A stretch of DNA of 64,000 nucleotides from RFSX01 sp965230215. Lineage in GTDB: Bacteria > Bacteroidota > Bacteroidia > Chitinophagales > Saprospiraceae. Numbering within the stretch: the stretch's first letter is position 1; every line of letters starts with the position of its first letter. The position numbers and the translations under genes are program-made. The notes below the pieces were generated by a model, which saw nothing but the letters and a program-made list of their open reading frames with translations, was not told where the DNA came from and searched no databases. The DNA lies in the NCBI GenBank assembly GCA_965230215.1, contig CBDDKN010000001.1, positions 1,860,001 to 1,924,000 of the forward strand. The letters are read 5' to 3'. Below, piece by piece: positions 8,922 to 18,500 of the stretch.

Positions 8922-9590
8922 ATGAACCAGATTAAGAAATTACTTAGTTATATCAGTGATATTTCTCTAGAGAAAACAGAGTCTGATTATAACAGCTATC
9001 TGGAAGTGCTCCTGGTCAAAGGAAGACATCAGTTGATAACCGATAACGCGATTTACTCCTTCGATGACAAATATGACAACTTCTTCAAGGCCTTTCAAAA
9101 AATTGACTTTGAGACCCTAGAACCTGAAAAAGTCCTTGTACTAGGATTGGGTCTTGGCTCTGTGGTGCTCATGCTTGAGAAACACTTCAATGTAGACGCT
9201 GAATTCCACTGTGTAGAAATCGATCCCGTCATAATTCAGCTGGCCCAGAAATATACTTTCAACAGGCTTGAGAGCAATATATTCACTTATCAGACTGATG
9301 CTGAGATTTTTCTGAAAACATGCACGGAAAATTTTGACCTTATTTTGATGGATGTATTTCAAGATGCCAAAATTCCAGTACACTTTGATTCTGATGATTT
9401 CATGGAATTATTGAAATCAAATCTGGAAGATTCTGGTTTATTACTATACAACAGAATGAATATTGATGAAGCGGATGTAAAGAGGAATAAAGGCTTTACC
9501 AGTCAATTCAACAAGTTTTTTCCGTCATCTACATCAATTTCTGTAAAAGACAACCTTATTCTTTATTCAGATCGTAAATTTGTAACCTAA
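8922..9590 (+). CDS. Spermidine synthase-like class I methyltransferase-fold protein
   Basis: 222-aa protein with a Rossmann fold of the spermidine-synthase/SAM-methyltransferase type. The glycine-rich loop is VLVLGLGLGSVVLMLEK. The acidic residue that would bind the cofactor ribose is in CVEIDPVIIQLAQKY, and the post-strand-4 motif is FDLILMDVFQDAKIP. The N-terminal strand domain is short, as in the stand-alone polyamine-aminopropyltransferase-like proteins. Its start lies 7 bp after the GlmU-like stop, so they share a transcript. The substrate cannot be determined; a polyamine role is only one possibility. Confidence 0.75.
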   Translation: MNQIKKLLSYISDISLEKTESDYNSYLEVLLVKGRHQLITDNAIYSFDDKYDNFFKAFQKIDFETLEPEKVLVLGLGLGSVVLMLEKHFNVDAEFHCVEIDPVIIQLAQKYTFNRLESNIFTYQTDAEIFLKTCTENFDLILMDVFQDAKIPVHFDSDDFMELLKSNLEDSGLLLYNRMNIDEADVKRNKGFTSQFNKFFPSSTSISVKDNLILYSDRKFVT

Positions 9591-9600
9591 ATCAGAAGAT

Positions 9601-10224
9601 ATGTTTACAATCAATATATACATCAAATTCGCTTTAATGGCCCTTGGGTTTATTGGTGGAGCTGTATTAACTTTTACAATGGGATTCTGGTATGCGTTCC
9701 CTTTTTGGCTGTTGGGCATAATTATGCTAGCCAGTTACCTGTTCCTCGGAACAGTACAATCCACTGCTCAGTTAATACAGGATGGTGACTTTGAGGGTGC
9801 GAATCTGAGATTAGGCCTTACGAAGTTTCCTAAATTACTTTATATCACCAATCGTGCTTTTTATTACATAATGAAAGGTACCCTGGCGTCGCAAGCTGGT
9901 GAGCAGAAATCGGCTGAAGATTACTTCAACACGGCGCTGAATCTAAAGCTGCCTTCAGATAACGAAAAAGCGATGGTATTGATGCAATTGGCCAACATCA
10001 AAGCTCAGAGAAATAATTGGACAGCTGCTACTAATTATTTCAAACAAGCCAAAAAACTAAATGTCACGCAATCTGATATCAAAGGCCAATTAGATTACTT
10101 TGAGAAAGCACTTCAAAACAATAAAGGCCAGATGAAAGCTGCCAGATCTATGGGCAAGCAGGGTATGCGGATGATGCGCCAATCTGGTGGAGGCGGAAAA
10201 AGAAGGAGACCTAAAATGCGTTGA
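9601..10224 (+). CDS. Membrane protein with TPR-like repeats, function unknown
   Basis: I do not recognise a named family. The 207-aa protein starts with two adjacent hydrophobic segments (about residues 8-27 and 30-50), so the N-terminus is membrane-embedded. Residues ~55-170 form helical TPR-like repeats (AFYYIMKGTLASQAGEQKSA, EDYFNTALNLKLPSD, NWTAATNYFKQAKKLN). The tail is very basic and Gly/Arg-rich (GGGGKRRRPKMR), suggesting contact with nucleic acid or phospholipid heads. Spacing to the previous gene is 10 bp. Its stop (10222-10224) lies two bases before the TTG proposed for the next gene. A scaffold role in the membrane is an inference. Confidence 0.7.
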   Translation: MFTINIYIKFALMALGFIGGAVLTFTMGFWYAFPFWLLGIIMLASYLFLGTVQSTAQLIQDGDFEGANLRLGLTKFPKLLYITNRAFYYIMKGTLASQAGEQKSAEDYFNTALNLKLPSDNEKAMVLMQLANIKAQRNNWTAATNYFKQAKKLNVTQSDIKGQLDYFEKALQNNKGQMKAARSMGKQGMRMMRQSGGGGKRRRPKMR

Positions 10225-10225
10225 T

Positions 10226-10834
10226 TTGTATTGGCAACGCGTGCCAAGACTGGTTAGATTTCTCTTTAAAAATGTGGTTTGGAATATCCCGGATTCCAAT
10301 CATCTGTATCTGACATTTGATGATGGGCCACATCCTGATTCTACGATGGTCATACTTGATGCGCTTAAAAATCAAAATATAAAGGCTACATTTTTCCTTA
10401 CCGGTAAAAACGCCCTCAATCATCCGCATCTTATTGAAGCCATAGAATCAGAAGGCCATATGACTGCCAACCATGGATATGAACACATATCAGGATGGAA
10501 AACCGGTGCTCAGAAATACATCGACAATGCCACGCAGTCTGCACAATACGCTAGAACCAAATTGTTCAGACCACCTTATGGCCGATTAAGTTTAAGACAA
10601 TATAGGAGGCTTAAAGAAATGTTCCCAATAATCATGTGGTCTCACATGCCAGGTGATTTTGACAATAATTTAAACACCTCAGATATGCATCAACGCGCTC
10701 ATCAGAACTTTGAGGAGGGATCAATCATCGTTTTACATGATTCCCCAGGGAATCTAGAGAATACATTAAGCTTCATCAATGCACTTGATACAGATAAGAA
10801 CAGTTTCGATATTCTGTCTGATGAAACTTTTTAA
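10226..10834 (+). CDS. Polysaccharide deacetylase (NodB-type, CE4)
   Basis: Metal-dependent deacetylase of N-acetylated sugars (peptidoglycan, chitin-like or surface polysaccharide). CE4 motifs in order: TFDDGPHPDS (catalytic Asp and metal Asp), ANHGYEHIS (metal His pair), FRPPYGRL, MWSHMPGDFDNN and IIVLHDSP. The frame can start at GTG 10187, overlapping the previous gene by 38 bp. The usual N-terminus of these proteins (Y-W-Q-R-V-P-R-L-V) begins at TTG 10226, just past the previous stop, so that start is preferred (202 aa). There is no signal peptide, so localisation is uncertain. Confidence 0.9.
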   Translation: MYWQRVPRLVRFLFKNVVWNIPDSNHLYLTFDDGPHPDSTMVILDALKNQNIKATFFLTGKNALNHPHLIEAIESEGHMTANHGYEHISGWKTGAQKYIDNATQSAQYARTKLFRPPYGRLSLRQYRRLKEMFPIIMWSHMPGDFDNNLNTSDMHQRAHQNFEEGSIIVLHDSPGNLENTLSFINALDTDKNSFDILSDETF

Positions 10835-10857
10835 TACTCAATTGTATTTCTTTAAGT

Positions 10858-11235
10858 ATGAGGGATAACAAAAATTTCAACCTGTCAGATTTGCTTGAAT
10901 ATTTAAAAACAGGCTTTAAAGCATATTCACTATCACTGTTTTATGCTTCTATGCTTTTATTCTATGCCTATCAAAATGACAACACACCCTCTTGGGCAAA
11001 AAGAATAATACTTGGAGCGATTGCTTATGTTTTAACGCCTTTGGATGCTGTTCCGGACCTGACACCATTCCTGGGGATGACCGACGATCTTGGAGTTGTA
11101 AGCTTTGCATTGGTCAGCATCGCTTGCTATATTGACGATTCCGTAAGGGAGAAGGCACAAAAACAAGTATTTGGCACAAAGAAAGAAGATGTGCAATCAC
11201 AGAAATTGATAGCCGAGGTTGAAAAATGGTTATGA
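10858..11235 (+). CDS. YkvA/DUF1232 family membrane protein
   Basis: 125-aa protein with the DUF1232 signature: AIAYVLTPLDAVPDLTPFLG followed by MTDDLGVVSFAL. The first hydrophobic stretch (YSLSLFYASMLLFYAY) is probably a membrane segment. The family is widespread and of unknown function, often linked to the envelope. It lies 23 bp after the deacetylase in the same direction and overlaps the convergent 11230-11799 gene by 6 bp. Confidence 0.85.
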   Translation: MRDNKNFNLSDLLEYLKTGFKAYSLSLFYASMLLFYAYQNDNTPSWAKRIILGAIAYVLTPLDAVPDLTPFLGMTDDLGVVSFALVSIACYIDDSVREKAQKQVFGTKKEDVQSQKLIAEVEKWL

Positions 11236-11799
11236 TACGATACCCGCTTGGATCCCACTGATCTCCTCTAAGTCTTCCTTATAAGCTTCAATATCTTTCT
11301 GAAAGTAGTAATACCAGAAAGAGACACCTATTATGAGTGCTGGAATGATCAGGTACAATTCATAGATTCCCTCAAAAGGACGGGATACGAAAAGCTTTGC
11401 CAACATATACAACCAGACAGGAAAGCAAATACAATAGAACAAGCGTAAAGCCCGTAACCTGGCAGATTTCAAGGCAACCAAAGCAGCCAGATAATCCAGC
11501 TTGGCTACAGTCAGTTCAGTCTTGTCCGTAAGGTGTAATTTATTTTGAAGAGATTTTGATGAGGCATTTTGAGCCGCTGAGGCAATTATCATTCTATATG
11601 GTATGATGGCTAGCAAGGAAATGATATAGACAAGGTGTTCATAGCCTTCAAAAACATACAGCAGACAAACCACAATAAGAAAAATAGAAATAAGAAAGTA
11701 AAGCGCATTGGTGTACACCGCTACGTCACTATCCGAGAGAAATTTATCCAACAACTTCTCCGCTTTATTTTCAATCAATTCTATTTTATCATATTCCAT
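11230..11799 (-). CDS. Hypothetical membrane protein
   Basis: I do not recognise the family. The 189-aa product has two pairs of hydrophobic segments: about residues 28-45 with 52-68 (ALYFLISIFLIVVCLLYVF; LVYIISLLAIIPYRMII) and about 120-138 with 148-166 (LFYCICFPVWLYMLAKLF; LYLIIPALIIGVSFWYYYF). A charged, helical middle part holds many Leu/Lys residues. The tail is acidic and probably cytoplasmic. It is transcribed alone on the minus strand, with its start about 95 bp from the atpDC terminator. Confidence 0.6.
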   Translation of the reverse strand: MEYDKIELIENKAEKLLDKFLSDSDVAVYTNALYFLISIFLIVVCLLYVFEGYEHLVYIISLLAIIPYRMIIASAAQNASSKSLQNKLHLTDKTELTVAKLDYLAALVALKSARLRALRLFYCICFPVWLYMLAKLFVSRPFEGIYELYLIIPALIIGVSFWYYYFQKDIEAYKEDLEEISGIQAGIVS

Positions 11800-11894
11800 A
11801 TGACAATTTGATAAGAATGATCAAAAATTATTCCTATTTCAAACTAAAACGCAGATTTCTAAGTATTTACGCATTGAAATAAAATTGCTTGTAA

Positions 11895-11925
11895 TAAAAA
11901 AGGCTTCCGGGAAACCCGAAAGCCT
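11895..11925 (-). terminator. Intrinsic terminator of the atpDC operon
   Basis: On the minus strand AGGCTTTCGGG pairs with CCCGGAAGCCT around a short loop, followed by TTTTTT. It lies 24 bp past the atpC stop. Confidence 0.9.
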
Positions 11926-11949
11926 TAATATATTTATCTAGAATAAAAT

Positions 11950-12195
11950 CTATTGCATTGCCTGAATCAATAGTGAAATCTCATTATTCAGTACCTCAAC
12001 GAAGCCTTTAGTAATATTGAAAGTGGTTTTCTCACCAGCATCAGATATAATTCTGACCTCTCCTTCACTAAGAGCTGCAACTATTGGGGCGTGGTCTTTT
12101 AATATTTCAAATTGACCTCCAGTCCCTGGTACTTTTACAGATTTCACAGTACCGCTGAACAATTGCTTTTCCGGTGTAAGTGCAACTAAATTCAT
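11950..12195 (-). CDS. atpC: F-type ATP synthase epsilon subunit, short form
   Basis: Central-stalk subunit of F1. The 81 residues cover only the N-terminal beta-sandwich (VALTPEKQLFSGTVKSVKVP, GGQFEILKDHAPIVAALSEG, and a conserved FVEVLNNEISLL near the end). The C-terminal helical hairpin present in E. coli epsilon (~139 aa) is absent, so the inhibitory 'up' state known for long epsilon subunits should not form. It starts 6 bp after the atpD stop and the pair ends at the 11895-11925 terminator. As in many Bacteroidota, atpDC is separated from the rest of the atp genes. Confidence 0.93.
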   Translation of the reverse strand: MNLVALTPEKQLFSGTVKSVKVPGTGGQFEILKDHAPIVAALSEGEVRIISDAGEKTTFNITKGFVEVLNNEISLLIQAMQ

Positions 12196-12201
12196 AATCT
12201 A

Positions 12202-13716
12202 TTATTGAGCTTCAGCCATTAATTTTTTACCCTTCTCGATAGCATCATCAATTGTACCTACCAAGTTAAATGCTGCTTCAGGATATTCATCAACCTCGCC
12301 ATCAATGATCATGTTAAATCCTTTGATAGTCTCTTCAATCGGTACAAGTACGCCCTGAAGACCTGTAAATTGCTCAGCTACGTGGAATGGCTGAGAAAGG
12401 AATCTCTGTACCCTTCTTGCTCTGTGCACAACAAGTTTATCCTCTTCTGAAAGCTCCTCCATACCAAGAATCGCAATGATATCCTGAAGTTCTTTATATC
12501 TCTGAAGAATATTGATTACTCTCTGAGCTGTATCATAGTGCTCATCTCCAACAATGCTTCTCTCTAGAATTCTAGAAGTAGAATCGAGTGGATCCACAGC
12601 TGGATAGATACCCAATGCAGCCAATTTTCTACTCAATACAGTAGTGGCATCAAGGTGAGCAAATGTAGTTGCTGGTGCAGGGTCAGTAAGGTCATCCGCA
12701 GGAACATAAACCGCCTGTACAGATGTAATCGAACCTCTCTTTGTTGATGTAATTCTTTCCTGCATCAAACCCATCTCAGTAGCCAATGTTGGTTGGTATC
12801 CCACCGCTGATGGCATCCTTCCAAGAAGTGCAGATACTTCAGATCCAGCTTGTGTAAAACGGAAAATATTATCAATAAAGAACAGGATATCCTTACCACC
12901 AGTTGGATCACTAAGGTCACCATCTCTATAGTACTCAGCTAGAGTCAGTCCAGACAAAGCAACACGCGCTCTTGCACCTGGAGGCTCATTCATCTGACCG
13001 AATACGAAAGTAGCTTTAGAGTTTTTAAGCGTCTCTTTATCAACTTTGGATAGATCCCATCCACCTTCTTCCATAGAGTGCATGAAGTCTTCACCATAAT
13101 CGATAATACCTGATTCAAGCATCTCTCTCAAAAGGTCATTACCTTCTCTAGTTCTCTCTCCAACACCTGCAAATACCGAGATACCATCATATCCCTTTGC
13201 AATGTTGTTGATCAACTCCTGAATCAATACGGTTTTACCTACACCGGCTCCACCGAACAATCCGATTTTACCACCTTTTGAATATGGCTCAATCAAATCA
13301 ATAACTTTAATACCTGTAAAAAGAACTTCTGTCTCTGTGGACAAGTCCTCGAATCTAGGTGGTTTTCTGTGAATAGAGTATGCATTCACAGATTTATCAA
13401 CATTACCTAAACCATCTATCGCCTCTCCTACTACATTGAACAATCTGCCCTTTATGGCATCACCTGTTGGCATGGTAATATTTTGACCCAAATCAACAAC
13501 GTCCATTCCTCTTGTAAGACCTTCAGTGGAATCCATTGAGATTGCTCTAACGCTATCTTCACCCAAATGCTGCTGAACTTCTAGCGTCATTACCTCACCA
13601 TTATCACGCGTGATTTCAAGTGCGTTTAATATTTCTGGAAGCTTCGAATTTTCACCCTCGAAACTTACGTCAACGACTGGTCCGATGACCTGTTTTATTC
13701 GACCGATGTTTGCCAT
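12202..13716 (-). CDS. atpD: F-type ATP synthase beta subunit
   Basis: Catalytic subunit of the F1 ATPase (504 aa). The Walker A loop GGAGVGKTVLIQEL, the DELSEED-region equivalent EELSEEDKLVV, and ALLGRMPSAVGYQPTLATEM are all intact. The frame is open to 13755, but the conserved start MANIGRIKQVIGPVVDVSF begins at ATG 13716. A TATCTTTG box at 13753-13760 fits a short leader before that ATG. Expected to be strongly expressed; it is first in the atpDC unit. Confidence 0.98.
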   Translation of the reverse strand: MANIGRIKQVIGPVVDVSFEGENSKLPEILNALEITRDNGEVMTLEVQQHLGEDSVRAISMDSTEGLTRGMDVVDLGQNITMPTGDAIKGRLFNVVGEAIDGLGNVDKSVNAYSIHRKPPRFEDLSTETEVLFTGIKVIDLIEPYSKGGKIGLFGGAGVGKTVLIQELINNIAKGYDGISVFAGVGERTREGNDLLREMLESGIIDYGEDFMHSMEEGGWDLSKVDKETLKNSKATFVFGQMNEPPGARARVALSGLTLAEYYRDGDLSDPTGGKDILFFIDNIFRFTQAGSEVSALLGRMPSAVGYQPTLATEMGLMQERITSTKRGSITSVQAVYVPADDLTDPAPATTFAHLDATTVLSRKLAALGIYPAVDPLDSTSRILERSIVGDEHYDTAQRVINILQRYKELQDIIAILGMEELSEEDKLVVHRARRVQRFLSQPFHVAEQFTGLQGVLVPIEETIKGFNMIIDGEVDEYPEAAFNLVGTIDDAIEKGKKLMAEAQ

Positions 13717-13752
13717 AAACTTTTTAATTAATTGTAGTACTAAAATTCGCTG

Positions 13753-13760
13753 CAAAGATA
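13753..13760 (-). promoter_or_regulatory. Putative -7 box (TATCTTTG) for atpDC
   Basis: Minus-strand TATCTTTG is a full match to TAnnTTTG, predicting transcription start near 13749 and a leader of about 30 bases before atpD. A T-rich TGTTTTAC lies about 20 bases upstream as a possible -33 region. Confidence 0.55.
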
Positions 13761-13944
13761 AGAGAATGCCAGTAAAACAGCAGCTTATAGATTTATTTTT
13801 TTATAATAGCCACAGATTCTTTATCTATGAAAATCAAAGGATTATAATTTGGTCATAAGCGTGTTCACCTCCTAATTGTTTAGCATCCTTTTAATTGTCA
13901 AGAAGATAATTTGCAGCTGACGATGACCACTCAGAAAATAATTT

Positions 13945-14703
13945 TTATTCCTCCTCTGAGGCATCTCCAGATTTCAAACTTATCCAGAATGTATTCACCG
14001 ACTCTGCATCAACCATTCGAACAAGCTGTGCGTTGAGAAGCTCTAATAAGGCCAGAAATGTAACTATGGCGTGCATCCGATTATCAAGCTCGTCAAACAA
14101 GGCTTCAAAATCCATTCTCTCACGGCCCTCCAGCTTGGATAAGATATACTCCTGCTGATCTTTGACCGTATAAGGAAACTGGACTATCTGATGTACATAT
14201 TTATCCTGAACGTTCTTATATCGCTCTAAAACCCTTCTGAACGCCTTAAAAAGATTATAGCTCGTCAACTTCTCCAATTCAACATCAACAAGTGCCTTAG
14301 AGGATAATTTCTTTAACTCACGCTGAACATTACCCCGTTCTATCCTTTGTGACCTCTCCTGCTCTAATTCTTCGAATGCACCCAGTACATCCTTGTATCT
14401 CTTATATTCAATCAATCTTGTTACAAGCTCTTCACGTGGATCTATCTCATTCCCTTCCTCATCCAACTCCTTACGTGGAATCAACATTTTAGCCTTTATA
14501 CGCATCAATGAAGCTGCAACTAAAATAAACTCTGAAGCTACATCTATATTAAGCGCTTCCAACTGCTTTATGTAATTCAAAAAGTCATCAGTAATCTTCG
14601 CAATGGGGATATCATAGATATCCAACTCATCCCTTTGTATGAAATACAAGAGTAAATCAAATGGACCCTCAAAGTGAGCTATGCGTACCGTATATGTATC
14701 CAT
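13945..14703 (-). CDS. scpA: Segregation and condensation protein A
   Basis: Kleisin subunit of the SMC-ScpAB condensin that organises and segregates the chromosome. The N-terminal signature TVRIAHFEGPFDLLLYFIQR and the following DELDIYDIPIAKITDDFLNY are typical, and the C-terminal winged-helix part ends with ALLELLNAQLVRMVDA. The frame is open to 14748, but the family start is M-D-T-Y-T-V-R at 14703 (252 aa), preceded by a TACTTTTG box at 14736-14743. The 228 bp between it and atpD hold no further gene. Confidence 0.95.
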   Translation of the reverse strand: MDTYTVRIAHFEGPFDLLLYFIQRDELDIYDIPIAKITDDFLNYIKQLEALNIDVASEFILVAASLMRIKAKMLIPRKELDEEGNEIDPREELVTRLIEYKRYKDVLGAFEELEQERSQRIERGNVQRELKKLSSKALVDVELEKLTSYNLFKAFRRVLERYKNVQDKYVHQIVQFPYTVKDQQEYILSKLEGRERMDFEALFDELDNRMHAIVTFLALLELLNAQLVRMVDAESVNTFWISLKSGDASEEE

Positions 14704-14735
14704 TAGGAGATTTGGATTGATAATTGATGATGAGA

Positions 14736-14743
14736 CAAAAGTA
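14736..14743 (-). promoter_or_regulatory. Putative -7 box (TACTTTTG) for scpA
   Basis: Minus-strand TACTTTTG is a full TAnnTTTG match about 33 bases before the ATG at 14703, supporting that start over the longer frame. Confidence 0.5.
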
Positions 14744-14782
14744 TACAATTAGATTAAATATCATTTGATATTAGAAGATTAG

Positions 14783-15490
14783 ATGCCTTCCAATAAAGCG
14801 ATACTACATATTATCCCAACAGTAATATCAGAGGATGCTCTTACGAGTATACCAAAAGAAACAATCGATATAATCCATCGGGTTAAATTTTATATTGTAG
14901 AGAGAGCTAGAACTGCACGGAGATTTATCAAATCAACGAATCCTCCATACCGAATAGAAGAACTTCAAATTATTGAGTTGGATAAAGAAGATCACTCCAT
15001 TAGCTCTGAGATTAAAAAATGGTTTAGCTCAGGATATGAAATTGGACTGCTTTCTGAATCTGGTATGCCGTCCGTTGCAGATCCGGGATCTCAGGCCGTT
15101 AGAATAGCACATGAATTCGATCTTAAAGTCATTCCCCATGTAGGTCCCTCTTCGATTATTTTATCTCTTGCGGCGAGCGGCTTAAATGGTCAGCACTTTT
15201 GTTTCCACGGATATCTGCCGATAAAAAATAATGAGTTGGTCAGAAAGCTCAAACAACTTGAAGATCAAATAAAAAGATCAAAAGCTACTCAGATATTTAT
15301 TGAGACTCCCTATAGGAATGACAGGATGCTAAAGTCTCTCCTTTCCAATCTTAGCAACAATACCATACTTGCCATTGCCCGTGATATCACAGGTTCCAAT
15401 GAATTAATTATATCGAAGCCTGTTTCCTGGTGGAAGAAAAATAGTAGAATTGAAATTGGGAAACACCCATGTATATTTCTAATAGGATAA
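14783..15490 (+). CDS. RsmI-like SAM-dependent (tetrapyrrole-methylase fold) methyltransferase
   Basis: 235-aa protein related to RsmI, the 16S rRNA C1402 ribose 2'-O-methyltransferase. Matching elements are VERARTARRFIKST, LLSESGMPSVADPGSQAVRI, VGPSSIILSLAASGLNGQHF, FHGYLPI and IFIETPYRND. It differs from canonical RsmI: the N-terminal PTPIGNLGD loop is replaced by IPTVISEDAL, and the C-terminal domain is missing. This is a Bacteroidota paralogue whose substrate is not established. The stop codon sits inside the A tract of the opposite-strand terminator at 15489-15519. Confidence 0.8.
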   Translation: MPSNKAILHIIPTVISEDALTSIPKETIDIIHRVKFYIVERARTARRFIKSTNPPYRIEELQIIELDKEDHSISSEIKKWFSSGYEIGLLSESGMPSVADPGSQAVRIAHEFDLKVIPHVGPSSIILSLAASGLNGQHFCFHGYLPIKNNELVRKLKQLEDQIKRSKATQIFIETPYRNDRMLKSLLSNLSNNTILAIARDITGSNELIISKPVSWWKKNSRIEIGKHPCIFLIG

Positions 15491-15519
15491 AAAAAAGACC
15501 GGTAATAAATTACCGGTCT
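15489..15519 (-). terminator. Intrinsic terminator for the giant secreted-protein gene
   Basis: A perfect stem, AGACCGGTAA (15496-15505) with TTACCGGTCT (15510-15519), has a four-base loop. On the minus strand it is followed by a run of T (complement of the A run at 15489-15496), about 70 bp past the stop of the 15589-20553 gene. Confidence 0.88.
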
Positions 15520-15588
15520 CCGTTTCATAAACCAAAATGATTACTCAATTATGAACTTGTTAAAGGTTTCATAATCTTACAAAACCAA

Positions 15589-18500
15589 TTAGTGGATCGC
15601 AATAAAGTGTCGTACGGCTGTTTGCTCACCACTCTGTAATCTATAATATACCATACCAGATACATTAATATCTTCTCTGGTAACTTTTACTGTGTTGTAT
15701 CCTTTGTTATACTGACCTTGAATAACATGAAGTACTTTTCCTGTTACATCAAACATTGTGATCGTAGCTTGACCTGCTTCAGGTAGCTCAAATCCAATAG
15801 TTGTGAAGTCGTTGAAAGGATTCGGCTCATTCTGATATAGTGCGAATAAAGCTTCTTCTCTGTTGTCTCTCAAGTCAATGTTAACAACTTCAAGATCTTG
15901 ACCTACATAAGCTTCTGCTCTTGTAACTTCAGATCCAATAGTCATCAACTCAGAAACACTTGCATCAGTCTTAGCTCTCATTACCAAAGTAACTACTTCG
16001 TCTTTCTCGATCGCTGTAAGACTGTTATGACTCACTGTAAGTCTGTCATTAAATACTGCTACGTGATTAGCATCCATACCTTGTACGTCAACCAACTCCA
16101 TACCTGCTGTATTCAATGTGAACTGATATCCGTAAACATCAGATCTGTCAGTACTCAAGTTAATTTCTACGATGTCACCTTCTTCAACTTGCTTGTCTTC
16201 GTAGCTCATCTTAACTACAGAAGCAGTGTTAGAAACTTCAGTGCTTTCTGTTCTTGCGTTAGCAACAACACTCTCGTTAACATCACCAATCTTAACACCG
16301 ATGAAATCTTCAGCCATCATATCGCTAGCAAGATCTTGGATAGCTCTTGTCTGGCTGTAATCCCAAGCGTTGTTAATATCTAGTGTATTGTCAGCGTTAA
16401 CAAACTTCCAGCTACCATTCTCTGGTAACTCATCATAGATACCTAGAATCAACTTACGTAGTTCTATAAGGTCAACTGCTGTAATGCTGTTATCGTTATT
16501 AACGTCAGCAGCAATCATCTTATATGGACTATCTAGTAATTCTTGACCCAGGATATGTCTTTGAATCATGATCAAATCCAGTGTACTAACACCATTCAGG
16601 TAATCATCATTCTTCTCACCTCTTACTTCGTAGTCAGAGTAGAAAGGTGTATTAACGAATGCATACTCACCTTGTGCATCTGTTACATCTGTATCTCTGA
16701 AGTTCAATGATCCTTCCATCTCTGTAACAACCTGCTCTACTTCTGCTCCGAATTCAGTAGCTACCTTACCTGATACCATGGCCATACCGCCACCGCCATT
16801 GTCAACAATTCTTAGGTTAACTAGGCAGAAGTCGATGTTTCCACACTCATCCCATACATAGATTGGAACCTGTGCAAATCCACTTGCATCTGCATCAGCA
16901 GCTGTGAATACTTTTCCTGCACTTCTTAGGCCTGGCTCCCATCTGTGAACCTCGCCTCCATAGTCATCCTGTCCTTCGTACTCACCAGCACCTGTGTCTG
17001 GATCAATATCTTCACTGTTATAGTACCAGAATGTACCGTTGTACCACATCAAATCATCATTGCTGTCATACTCAGTATCATCTCTTGGTGGAGGAGGAAC
17101 ATCAGTAAATGTGAACAACAAGTTCTCGCTGTCAGTACAGTTATCAAAACTACCAACATTGAAATCTATAGCCCACAATTCTACTTGTCCGTTGCTCATC
17201 ACCGCTGTACTCAAGTTCAAGCAGTAAGGCGTAGGAGCCTTCTTATCAACGATCTGGAAGTATGTTGTCACACTTGAAGTGTTTCCACAACCATCAAATG
17301 CTCTCCATACAGCTCTGTGCCAGATCTTGCTACTTGGAATACCATCAGGTAATGTGATTGTAGCATCTACACCATTTCCTGTCTTAGCTATGTGGTATGG
17401 GTTAGGCTCTCCATTTGGCAACAATCTTGGATTTGTTGTTGCATAGTGGAAATCCTCAGTCCAATCAGAGTAAGCATCAATACTTACATCCCAGCTGATC
17501 CAATCACTTGCACAATCGCCATCATCAACAGCGCTTCCGCTTAGGCTTACATCACTGCTCAAACAATCAGTTCCTACAGCAAAACATAAGCTATCTGCTA
17601 CTGTCAATACAGGATCTACTGTATCGATGATTTTCACTTCCTGTACATGCTCATATCTTCCACCTGCAGATGGGTTACTTGGATCATAAACACACCAGTT
17701 AATAACTGACCAGTGGTTCAAGATTTTGTAACAAGCACCATCCTCGAAGTAGAAAGTATCAGCTTCCATGCTTATACCTACAAGGTTACATGTCGCTTCT
17801 TCCCAGCTTGGCTCACCTACTTCGTAGTCATCACAATCAACAACTACGTCATCCGGCCATACAATTGTTGTAGGATCAAATGGATCAACTGGTAGTATTA
17901 CAAACCACTGGATTCCATCACCACAACCTCTGAATTGTCTACGGATAGCTCCGAATCCACAACTAGGATCGTATGCAGGAGCTTCGATTGGGCCAATACC
18001 ATCGATGATTACACCATCGCTAGCTCTTAGCTCTCTTGGCTCTGTGCTTTCGTATACCTCCAATGTATCACACTCAACCTCTGCTTCTCCACAAGCACCG
18101 AAGAATCTTGGAATACCACCAGTCATCTCCAGGTTATTGTAATCCATATCACAAGTCAAGAACATGTGAGGAGGAATAAGAGGTATAGTCGCTGACTTGT
18201 CTTCCAACAATACAGTCGCCCATACTATATTTTCATTACCGTTCTCATCGGTAATTCTTAGTTCAACATCAATATTTGCATCTGTTCCACCATTTAAGTC
18301 TTCACAGCAGAAAGTAACAAATGGTCCCCATTCTGCATCATCAGCATCACATACTGGTGTACGACGTACTTCGAAAGTAACATCTGTACATCCGTCATAT
18401 GAACCATTATCTACATCTTCAGCATAAAGCTTAGCAACACCTTGGAATTCATCAACTTGATTTCCAACGTTAGTAAGACTTAATACGATGAATTCTTTAC

